A stretch of 15,124 nt of DNA from Chitinophaga pinensis (lineage in GTDB: Bacteria > Bacteroidota > Bacteroidia > Flavobacteriales_D > Crocinitomicaceae): positions 1-15,124 of the forward strand of contig CAMBRH010000051.1 in the NCBI GenBank assembly GCA_945870115.1, written 5' to 3'. A program made the position numbers and the translations under genes. A model generated the notes under the pieces. It made no database searches, had not been told where the DNA came from, and was given only the letters and a program-made list of their open reading frames with translations. Below are positions 1-7,300 of this stretch, in pieces; within the stretch, counting starts at the first letter, position 1, and each line of letters starts with the position of its first letter.

Positions 1-1650
1 TGCCTCAATCGCTTGGTGTAAACCGTCAGAATAACGTCGTCCTTCCATGATACGACCCGTTTGTTCATCAACGATTTTAATTTTACCTTCCATAATCACA
101 TATTCTACTTCGATTTCGAACAAAGTATATGCTTTTAAAAGTTGGTTGATTGAGTGAATTCTTTCAGATTTAATACTGAAATCACGAATTAAACTATCTT
201 TTTTAGTAGCTAATTCTTCACCAACAATTCCTGATTTAGTTAATTTTGCAATTTCTCCTCCAATGTCTGGAATAATGTAGAAATTACTATCATCATTTCC
301 TGAAACAAGATCAATTCCTTTTTCAGTTAATTCAATTGTATTATTTTTTTCATCAATTACGAAAAACAATTCAACATCAATTTTTTTCATGTGCTTACTT
401 TGTTCAGCCATGTAGAAATTTTCTGTTTTTTGAAGATGCGCTTTAATTCCTGGTTCAGAAAGAAATTTAATTAATGCTTTATTTTTTGGTAAACCTCTAA
501 AAGCTCTCAACAAAGCCATTCCACCTTCTTCTAAAAGTGTTTTCGTGTCTTTTTTATCATCCGAAGGAGAATTGATAACTTCCAATTTCTTTTTCGCTTC
601 AACCAAACATTGTGTTACGTATGCTTTTTGAGCGGCAACAACTTTTTCAATTCTTGGTTTCAATTCATGAAATTCATGCTCATCCCCTTTGGGAGTCGGT
701 CCAGAAATAATCAAAGGCGTTCTTGCATCATCAATTAATACTGAATCGACCTCATCGACAATTGCGTAATGGTGTTTTTGTTGCACTAAATCATCTGTCG
801 AACTTGACATATTGTCACGTAAATAATCGAAACCGAATTCATTATTTGTTCCAAAAAGAATGTCTGACAAATAAGCTCTTTTTCTTTCAGGTGAATTTGG
901 ACGCGTTTTATCCAAGCAATCAACTGATAAACCATGAAATTGGTACAAAGGTCCCATCCATTCTGAATCTCGTTTTGCCAAATAATCATTTACTGTTACT
1001 AAATGCACACCTTTTCCAGATAAAGCATTCAAATAAACTGGAAGCGTTGCAACCAAAGTTTTACCTTCACCTGTTTGCATTTCCGCAATATTTCCTTTGT
1101 GAAGAACTGCTCCACCCATCAATTGCACATCGTAATGCACCATTGACCATTTCACTGGAGTTCCAGCTGCGGTCCATTCGTTATGCCAAATTGCTTTATC
1201 ACCAGAAATTGTGATTCCATCTTTTTTAGTCGCCAATTCTTTATCAAAATCTAAAGCAGTAACTTCTAATTGTCCATTTTCCGCCCATCTTCTAGCTGTT
1301 TCACGAACAACTGCAAAAGCTTCAGGCATAATTTCTTTTAAAACTTCTTCAATTTTTGCATCAACATCTTTTGACAATAAATCTATTTTATCAAATAAAT
1401 CGTCTTTGTCTAAAATTGAAATTTCATTTGAATTAGCTTTTGCTTTTAAAGCCAAAATTTCATCATCTAAATCTTGTGTTCCAGCTTTAATTCTAGCTTT
1501 AAACTCCAACGTTTTTGCTCTCAAAGCATCGTCAGAAAGCGATTTCATACTTTCTGTAAACTTATTTGTTTGCTCTATAATTGGTTGATATTCTTTCTTA
1601 TCTGTTGAAGTTTTATCTCCGAAAATCTTTTTTAAAAGTCCTGCAATCAT
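1..1650 (-). CDS. secA: Preprotein translocase ATPase SecA, N-terminal half (gene runs off the window)
   Basis: SecA is the cytoplasmic ATPase that drives unfolded preproteins through SecYEG. The reading frame is open from an ATG at 1650 to the window edge, giving 550 codons that begin MIAGLLKKIFGDK. Visible motifs are Walker A TGEGKT (residues 193-198), Walker B DEVD followed by SVLIDDART (from residue 299), and GRRYSDGLHQAIEA at the very edge. The piece therefore covers nucleotide-binding domain 1 and most of the preprotein cross-linking domain; NBD2, the helical domains and the C-terminus are missing. Walker A lies about 90 residues later than in E. coli SecA because of an N-terminal insertion, which I recall as typical of the long Bacteroidota SecA. 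I translated the whole stretch and saw no stop or frameshift. A promoter lies about 95 bp upstream, and the leader between carries heptad repeats. Identity is secure; only completeness is limited. Confidence 0.97.
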   Translation of the reverse strand, partial: MIAGLLKKIFGDKTSTDKKEYQPIIEQTNKFTESMKSLSDDALRAKTLEFKARIKAGTQDLDDEILALKAKANSNEISILDKDDLFDKIDLLSKDVDAKIEEVLKEIMPEAFAVVRETARRWAENGQLEVTALDFDKELATKKDGITISGDKAIWHNEWTAAGTPVKWSMVHYDVQLMGGAVLHKGNIAEMQTGEGKTLVATLPVYLNALSGKGVHLVTVNDYLAKRDSEWMGPLYQFHGLSVDCLDKTRPNSPERKRAYLSDILFGTNNEFGFDYLRDNMSSSTDDLVQQKHHYAIVDEVDSVLIDDARTPLIISGPTPKGDEHEFHELKPRIEKVVAAQKAYVTQCLVEAKKKLEVINSPSDDKKDTKTLLEEGGMALLRAFRGLPKNKALIKFLSEPGIKAHLQKTENFYMAEQSKHMKKIDVELFFVIDEKNNTIELTEKGIDLVSGNDDSNFYIIPDIGGEIAKLTKSGIVGEELATKKDSLIRDFSIKSERIHSINQLLKAYTLFEIEVEYVIMEGKIKIVDEQTGRIMEGRRYSDGLHQAIEA

Positions 1651-1656
1651 TTTTAA

Positions 1657-1698
1657 ATGAGTTATGAGTTATGAGTTATGAATTATGAGTTATGAATT
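1657..1698. repeat. Six tandem heptanucleotide repeats in the secA leader
   Basis: Six consecutive 7-bp units read on the plus strand as ATGAGTT, ATGAGTT, ATGAGTT, ATGAATT, ATGAGTT, ATGAATT. They end six bases before the secA start codon, so in the mRNA they form a leader of repeated AACTCAT and AATTCAT. The same family recurs before rpmG and, more degenerate, before ftsY. Seven is not a multiple of three and the units hold no coding-strand ATG, so they are non-coding. Confidence 0.93.
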
Positions 1699-1742
1699 GT
1701 CTGAAACTCAATTTATTTATTCTAATTTAATTTTTGAAGTCC

Positions 1743-1772
1743 CAAAGATAATGTAAAATTTGAAATCTTCAA
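1743..1772 (-). promoter_or_regulatory. secA promoter, Bacteroidota type
   Basis: Read on the minus strand, TTG (1770-1772) is followed by a 19-bp spacer and a perfect -7 box TATCTTTG (1743-1750). This matches the Bacteroidota primary sigma consensus TTG-N19/20-TAnnTTTG. The predicted transcript starts near 1736, giving a leader of about 85 nt that contains all six heptad repeats. Confidence 0.7.
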
Positions 1773-2163
1773 TTGTTTGTGGGAAAACTTTAGACATGAA
1801 TTGTACCAAAAGAAAAACATTGACAAAATGGCAGAAATTATTAAATTTAATTAAAAAAGTTAAAGGATTTCTTATTGAAAGTTTTTTAGATAATTGTTGA
1901 TGGAGAATTTATTGTTGAATTGATTTGGAACTAAACAGGAATCAAACTCGCCTAATCATCTAAAAAATAAGTTTATTTTATTAACAATCAGTCAATTAAA
2001 AATTCGTGAAATTTAGGTCGACTAATTACACTTTTAAGTAATTGAAAAAATAATCATATTTGACAAAATTTAGGTTTCGAATACATTTGATTAGGAACTC
2101 CGAAACTGTTTGGAATGTTAATATCTACAAAATAAATCAATTTAGTAACTACAAAAATCAAAA

Positions 2164-2184
2164 GTCTTTCGTCTTTCGTCTTTT
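2164..2184. repeat. Three tandem GTCTTTY heptads upstream of glyA
   Basis: Units GTCTTTC (2164-2170), GTCTTTC (2171-2177) and GTCTTTT (2178-2184) run head to tail. The sequence is unrelated to the ATGARTT heptads near secA but has the same 7-bp period. It lies about 60 bp before the glyA start, just upstream of the likely -33 region. Confidence 0.8.
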
Positions 2185-2197
2185 GACTAATTTAGTC
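2185..2197. promoter_or_regulatory. 13-bp palindrome upstream of the glyA -7 box
   Basis: GACTAA-T-TTAGTC is a perfect inverted repeat with a single central base. It touches the end of the GTCTTTY heptads and ends 20 bp before the glyA -7 box, where a repressor or activator could overlap the -33 region. The dyad is seen directly; a regulatory role is inference, and dyads this short arise often in AT-rich DNA. Confidence 0.25.
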
Positions 2198-2217
2198 TGT
2201 TTTTTGAAAAAAAACCA

Positions 2218-2225
2218 TATCTTTG
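2218..2225 (+). promoter_or_regulatory. glyA promoter -7 box
   Basis: TATCTTTG is a perfect TAnnTTTG element ending 18 bp before the glyA ATG at 2244. A -33 TTG at ideal spacing is not clear: TTTTTG at 2201-2206 is too close (11 bp) and CTG at 2197-2199 (18 bp) is only a partial match. Transcription would start near 2232, giving a leader of about 12 nt. Confidence 0.55.
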
Positions 2226-2243
2226 TAAAAAAAAATCATAAAA

Positions 2244-3542
2244 ATGTTAGCAGAAACGAAACTTGGTATGAAAAAAGACACGCAAATTTTCAATTTAATC
2301 GAAGAAGAAAAAAACCGTCAATTACATGGAATTGAGTTGATTGCATCTGAAAATTTCGTTAGTAACGAAGTGATGGAAGCAATGGGTTCTGTGCTAACTA
2401 ATAAATATGCAGAAGGTTTACCTGGAAAACGATACTATGGTGGTTGTGAAGTTGTTGATAAAGTTGAACAATTGGCAATTGACCGCTTGTGTGAATTATT
2501 TGGCGCAACGTGGGCAAATGTGCAGCCACATTCAGGTGCACAAGCAAATGCAGCAGTTTTTCTTGCTTGTTTAAATCCAGGAGATAAAATTTTAGGTTTT
2601 GATTTATCACATGGAGGACATTTAACGCATGGTTCTCCAGTAAATTTTTCAGGAAAACTATACAAACCATATTTTTATGGTGTAAACCAAGAAACTGGTC
2701 AAGTTGACTACGATGTTTTGGAAGAAGTAGCTCGTCGTGAAAAACCAAAAATGATTATTTGTGGAGCTTCCGCATATTCTCGTGATTGGGATTATGCGAG
2801 AATTAGAAAAGTTGCTGACGAAATTGGAGCTTTAATTTTGGCTGATATTTCTCATCCTGCGGGATTAATTGCTACTGGATTATTGACAGATCCTTTGGAG
2901 CATTGTCATATTGTAACAACGACAACTCACAAGACCTTGCGTGGACCCAGAGGTGGAGTTATTATGATGCGTCACAATATTGAAAATCCGTTCGGAATTA
3001 AATGGAATAACGGTAATTTGAGATCAATGGGTGCTTTACTTGATGCAGCAGTTTTTCCAGGAATACAGGGTGGACCTTTGGAACATGTAATCGCTGCGAA
3101 AGCAGTTGCTTTTGGGGAAGCTCTAAGTCCTGCATACAAAACATATATGAAGCAAGTTCAAACAAATGCTTCAATTATGGCAGATGAGTTTGTAAAATTA
3201 GGATATAAGATTATCTCTGGTGGAACAGACAATCACTCTATGTTGATTGATTTGCGTTCAAAAGGAGTAACAGGTAAAGATGCTGAAATTACACTTGTAA
3301 AAGCAGATATTACAGTGAATAAAAACATGGTTCCATTCGATACAGAATCTCCATTTGTAACTTCTGGAATTCGTGTTGGAACACCAGCAATCACAACAAG
3401 AGGACTCAAAGAAAATGACATTCCAAAAATTGTGAGTTTAATTGATAGAGTACTCACAAATATTTCAAACGATGCTGTCATTGCTGAAGTTAGAAAAGAA
3501 GTTAATGAAATGATGAGCGATTTGCCATTGTTTCAGATGTAA
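2244..3542 (+). CDS. glyA: Serine hydroxymethyltransferase GlyA
   Basis: A PLP enzyme that converts serine and tetrahydrofolate to glycine and 5,10-methylene-THF, the main one-carbon supply for purine, thymidylate and methionine synthesis. It acts in the cytoplasm as a dimer. At 432 residues it is near full family length. The PLP-binding lysine is Lys230 in TTTTHKTLRGPRGG. Asp201 and His204 (DISH) contact the cofactor ring, HSGAQAN at 96-102 belongs to the active site, and SGIRVGTPA near the C-terminus carries the substrate-carboxylate arginine. Two starts are possible: 2244, and Met9 at 2268 (MKKDTQIF), which fits the usual family N-terminus better. The ATG at 2244 is favoured by the short A-rich leader after the -7 box, as also seen at 11857. 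The gene is monocistronic, with a terminator at 3649-3676. Confidence 0.98.
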   Translation: MLAETKLGMKKDTQIFNLIEEEKNRQLHGIELIASENFVSNEVMEAMGSVLTNKYAEGLPGKRYYGGCEVVDKVEQLAIDRLCELFGATWANVQPHSGAQANAAVFLACLNPGDKILGFDLSHGGHLTHGSPVNFSGKLYKPYFYGVNQETGQVDYDVLEEVARREKPKMIICGASAYSRDWDYARIRKVADEIGALILADISHPAGLIATGLLTDPLEHCHIVTTTTHKTLRGPRGGVIMMRHNIENPFGIKWNNGNLRSMGALLDAAVFPGIQGGPLEHVIAAKAVAFGEALSPAYKTYMKQVQTNASIMADEFVKLGYKIISGGTDNHSMLIDLRSKGVTGKDAEITLVKADITVNKNMVPFDTESPFVTSGIRVGTPAITTRGLKENDIPKIVSLIDRVLTNISNDAVIAEVRKEVNEMMSDLPLFQM

Positions 3543-3556
3543 GGATGAAAATTATC

Positions 3557-3631
3557 AAATTTATTGCTAAATTTTTCTAAAAAGGCATCATAAAAATTAT
3601 TGATTAAATAAGTTGGTTTGGCAATAAATTT
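3557..3631. repeat. 11-bp inverted repeat downstream of glyA
   Basis: AAATTTATTGC (3557-3567) is exactly complementary to GCAATAAATTT (3621-3631), with 53 bp between the arms. It lies in the glyA 3' untranslated region before the terminator, where it could extend a folded 3' end. It is AT-rich and may be chance. Confidence 0.35.
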
Positions 3632-3648
3632 AGAGGATTATAAAAATT

Positions 3649-3676
3649 AAAAGGGAGAATTTAGGTTCTCCTTTTT
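3649..3676 (+). terminator. Rho-independent terminator of glyA
   Basis: An 11-bp stem pairs 3649-3659 with 3666-3676 around the loop TTTAGG. Its core is GGAGAA/TTCTCC, with one G-T pair below, and the descending arm ends in six T. It lies about 105 bp after the glyA stop and separates glyA from the next gene. Confidence 0.8.
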
Positions 3677-3723
3677 TAATTTTGGATGATTGTACAATTA
3701 AATTTATTTTTTCAAATGTGAAA

Positions 3724-3753
3724 TTGTATGATTTAAAGATTATACTAAATTTC
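3724..3753 (+). promoter_or_regulatory. Possible promoter of the small basic protein gene
   Basis: TTG (3724-3726), a 19-bp spacer, then TAAATTTC (3746-3753), which matches TAnnTTTG except at the last base. The predicted leader is about 58 nt to the ATG at 3818. The spacing is ideal, but the -7 box is imperfect and the region is AT-rich. Confidence 0.3.
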
Positions 3754-3817
3754 TTATAATCGAACATATTTTTCTTTTTTCCGTAGAATGTAAAATGAAC
3801 TAAAAACTACTTGGAAA

Positions 3818-4222
3818 ATGAATTTAATTATAAAATATATTCTTGTTCTAAATTTTTTATTATGTGCGAGTCCTAGTATCGCTGAACTAGATAGTGTTAA
3901 CACCATTTTGGGGGATGAGCCATTTTTTAAGAGAAAAAATAACTACTGTAAAATAAGAAAAAAAAGGAATTCAAATACTCCAAGTGTTGCAAGTGTTCTT
4001 AGATTAAAATCCCAAAGTAAAAGAGCCAAGAATACCATTTCAAGAACAAATAGAAATCATTTTCACAATAAAAAATCTCTCAGAAAAAAGCAAAAAAAGC
4101 AAATTCGCTTTACTAAAAACAAGAATTATCACAAAATCAAGAAAAACAATTTTGATAAAAAAAGATTAGGAAAACAGAAAAAGCGTATTCGAAATTTAGA
4201 TAATGGAAATACGAAACACTAA
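3818..4222 (+). CDS. Small, highly basic, probably exported protein of unknown function
   Basis: I recognise no family. The 134-residue product starts with a typical signal peptide: MNLIIKYILV, a hydrophobic stretch to about residue 16, and a likely signal peptidase I site after SPSIA (residue 22). A short acidic linker follows (ELDSVNTILGDE). From residue 38 to the end it is extremely basic: 37 of 97 residues are Lys or Arg, with only two acidic residues, and clusters such as KKQKKQ. One Cys lies in the mature part (Cys44). This suggests a secreted or periplasmic polycation that could bind nucleic acid, lipopolysaccharide or acidic polysaccharide; that is inference. Support for a real gene is the signal peptide, a plausible promoter at ideal spacing and a strong terminator 13 bp after the stop. 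The main doubt is that A-rich DNA produces Lys-rich frames by chance. Confidence 0.6.
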   Translation: MNLIIKYILVLNFLLCASPSIAELDSVNTILGDEPFFKRKNNYCKIRKKRNSNTPSVASVLRLKSQSKRAKNTISRTNRNHFHNKKSLRKKQKKQIRFTKNKNYHKIKKNNFDKKRLGKQKKRIRNLDNGNTKH

Positions 4223-4235
4223 ATAAAATAAAAGT

Positions 4236-4269
4236 AAAAAGTCCCACAAAATTTTTTGTGGGACTTTTT
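4236..4269. terminator. Strong bidirectional terminator between convergent genes
   Basis: A perfect 15-bp stem pairs 4236-4250 with 4255-4269 around a 4-nt loop, with GTCCCAC/GTGGGAC as its GC core. T runs flank it in both reading directions: T at 4265-4270 on the plus strand, A at 4236-4240 for the minus strand. It can end both the small basic gene from the left and the metalloprotease gene from the right. Confidence 0.92.
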
Positions 4270-4290
4270 TAATTTACTACTGATCGTTTA

Positions 4291-4319
4291 TTACTAAATT
4301 ATTCAAAATAATTTAGTAA
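4291..4319. other. AT-rich hairpin just past the metalloprotease stop codon
   Basis: TTACTAAATTAT (4291-4302) pairs perfectly with ATAATTTAGTAA (4308-4319) around a 5-nt loop. It begins 6 bp beyond the metalloprotease stop. It has little GC and no adjoining T run, so it is more likely a 3'-end stabilising hairpin than a terminator. The terminator at 4236-4269 follows it on the minus strand. Confidence 0.5.
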
Positions 4320-4325
4320 AATTGT

Positions 4326-7300
4326 TTATTGAACGATTATTTTCCTTGTCAAAACAATATCATTTACAATGCCATTTACAAAATAAACACCTTGATGTAA
4401 TCCTTCAATTTTGGTTTCAAAATCACCTTCTTGAGTAATTTCAATAGTTCTAATCAATTGACCCAATTCATTTACTAAATTAAATTTCCCTTCGTGAGAA
4501 GCTGAAATTGTGAAAGTCCCCGTATTTGGATTAGGGTAAGTTTCTAAACTGAAATCAGAGAATAATTCTGAATCTTTAGAATCTGAATCATAATGTTTTC
4601 CTAGTGCCGCTGGTGTGGTAACTGTACAAATAGTTCCATAATTTCCCCACATTCCATTTAAATAAGCTGAAACTTGAATGTCATAAGTAGTATTGGTTTG
4701 AATACCTGTTACCCAACTCATTCTAAATAAATTATCAGCAGCATTCCTTGTGGAAACCTTATTAAACCCGGCTGTCGTATTTACAACTTTATATCTGAAA
4801 TTCGTAGCTCCAGAAACTGGATCACTATACAAAGCCGTTGACATTGTTGGAATTGGAATATTACAAGAAGACGTTGCCAATTTTGTGGTTGGAACAGGTG
4901 CAGTAACTGTACAACTTGGTCCATATGCTTGCCATGAACCTCCAACATAAGCTGAAACACTTACTGTGTAAACAGTTGCAATTTGAATTCCTGTGACCCA
5001 AGACATTCTAAATAAATTACTTGCAGCACCACGAGTTGAAACTCTTGTAAAACCAGCTCCAGCATTCACAACTAAATAACGATAATCTGTTGCTCCCGCA
5101 ACTTCGTAACTATAAAGTGCATCACTAAGATTTGTTAAAGTTGAACCACAAGAGGAAGTTTGTAATTTTGTTGCAGGTGTTGTAACAGTGCATGCAGAAC
5201 CATAAGCCTGCCAAGCGCCACCAACAAAGGCTGATACTTTTACAGTGTAAGTTGTACCATATTTAACTCCAGTTAACCAAGACATTCTAAATAAATTATC
5301 AGCTGCATTTCTTGTAGAGACAGCTGAAAAACTTGTTGCAGCATGTTCAATCAAATAACGGTAATTTGTAGCACCTGCTACAGCAGTTGAATATAAGGCG
5401 TCTGATAAATTAGTTAAAGTAACATTACAAGAACCACCAGCTAAGGTACTTGAACAATTATTAATTGTTGCAACAACTGCTGTTCTTGCAGCGCTAATTA
5501 AACTTCCATCAACTGCTTCTGCATAATAAGTTGTAGTTGCAGAAATACTTGGAGTTGTAAAAGTTGTTCCTGTTCCAAGAATACTACCTCCAGTTGAATT
5601 TGCATACCAATTTACGATACCTGCACTTGGAGTTGCCGACAAACCGACAGTTCCTGTTCCACAGCGAGATGCTCCACTTGATGCAGTAATTGTTGGTAAA
5701 GCATAAATTACTACACCGTAATCTTCTACATCACCAATTTCATAAGCATTAGTACACAGTAATTCTGTTGCAATAATTGCCGAACGTTCTCCAATTACCC
5801 TCATTCTTAGCATTGTATTTAGCGTCGCAGTTAAGGGGATTATAACATTGGTTGTAAAAGTATTTGAAGTATTGATTGCTAAAGAACCTGTTAAAACCTG
5901 CTCGCCAGCATCAATTACACCATCATTATCATAATCAATATAAACTTCTAAAACTTCACCTGTTGCATTTGGCCCTGCGTTTAATGTTACAGATAAACTA
6001 TAGGTATTTCCTGCGATAACAGTTGTGTTGCTGGAGCAAACATTGTCAGTATATGCTATGTTAGTTAGAGTAGAGCTTGAACTATTTATAGTATTAAATT
6101 TTACATTACTTACTGTATGACCGTAATTACCCACAAGTCCTGAAGTTGGAGTGCCTGGACTTGCCGCTGTTGAGTAAACAGTAATGTAATCTGTTTTAGT
6201 TTCAGTAGTTCCGGTTCCTAAACCATTTGTTGCAACTAAAGTAACAGTATGTAAACCAGTACCTGCAAAAGTAACGAATGGATTTTGAGCTGTTGATGTT
6301 GCTGGAGTTCCCCCTGCAAAAGTCCATGACCAAGACGTAGGTGCTAATGCAGATTCATCTGTAAAATTAAAAGTTGTGGAAGTACAACCACCTGTAACAT
6401 TTGCACTGAATCCAGAAATTGGAGGTCCAGTTACTGTTAATATTACAACGTTTGATGTACAAGGCGAAGCAATTACACCTGCCATATCTGACGTCATTTC
6501 ACAATAAATTTCATCATCGTCTAAAAGAGTTGTTGATGAATATGTTGAAGCAGTTTCTCCTGCAATTACAACATTATTTTTAAACCATCTATAAGTTGGA
6601 GTCCCTCCATTTACAGGAGTAGCAGTAAATGTTGTATTTGTCCCATAAGTTAAAGTGGTACTAGGTGTTGTAGCAATTGAAACAGTTGCGATATTGTTAG
6701 ATGCGTAAACAGTAAAATCTTCAATATCCCCTGCTGACAATGCTGAAATACAAGCTCTTTCATTCGGTGAAATTGTTCCTAAATCTGCTATGACCCTCAT
6801 TCTGAGCGGAGTGTTAACTGTAACTCCTGCTGGAATTGTAACGTTTGCTGTAACAATTGATGAAGTGTTTATAGCGGTAGAGCCAGTCATAACTTGTTCT
6901 CCAGCGTCTCCAAAATCACCATTACTGTTATAATCAATATAAACTTCTAAAGCTTCTGCACCTGATCCTCCTGCATTTATTGTTACAGACATTGAATAAG
7001 CTGTATTAGGAGAAACAATTGTACTTTTTGTACAAGCACTATTAGTATATGTTGTATTATTCAACATTGAAGAAGAACTATTGATCGTGTTAAATGTAAC
7101 ATTACTAACAGTTTGCAAATAATTGCCTTCACTTGAAGCTAATGGAGTACAAAAAGCATCAGCTGTTGTATTTCCAACAATTATCATCCCTGCTTTTGTA
7201 AAAGTGGAACTTCCTTGTGCAGTCGTAATTGTCAATGTTACGTCATAAGTACCAATAGCATTTATTGTAATAACAGGGTTTTGGACAGTTGACGTATAAG

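Larger units (their letters stand above)
1651..2243. other. 593-bp divergent intergenic region between secA and glyA
   Basis: From left to right it holds the secA heptad leader (1657-1698), the secA promoter (1743-1772), about 390 bp of AT-rich sequence with no credible gene, a second heptad array (2164-2184), a short palindrome (2185-2197) and the glyA -7 box (2218-2225). A 10-bp direct repeat, AAATTTAGGT, occurs near 2009 and 2069. I found no tRNA, no riboswitch fold I recognise and no small ORF with a plausible start. The 91-codon frame at 2060-2335 overlaps the start of glyA in another frame and is judged spurious. Confidence 0.7.

Noticed and set aside
723..1588. Two plus-strand open frames of 163 and 125 codons antisense to secA
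   Set aside because: They lie fully opposite a clearly conserved secA frame, their products have no domain or signal I recognise, and their composition mirrors the opposite strand.
1657..1698. Heptad array as a CRISPR or attachment site
   Set aside because: Units are 7 bp with no spacers, no cas genes are nearby, and no integrase or duplicated tRNA end is present.
2060..2335. 91-codon plus-strand frame upstream of and overlapping glyA
   Set aside because: It overlaps glyA by 92 bp in another frame, runs over the heptads and the glyA -7 box, and its sequence is low-complexity Lys/Asn/Phe typical of translated AT-rich spacer.
2398..3481. Antisense frames inside glyA (76, 82 and 116 codons)
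   Set aside because: Shadows of the highly conserved glyA coding sequence, with no independent start or domain evidence.
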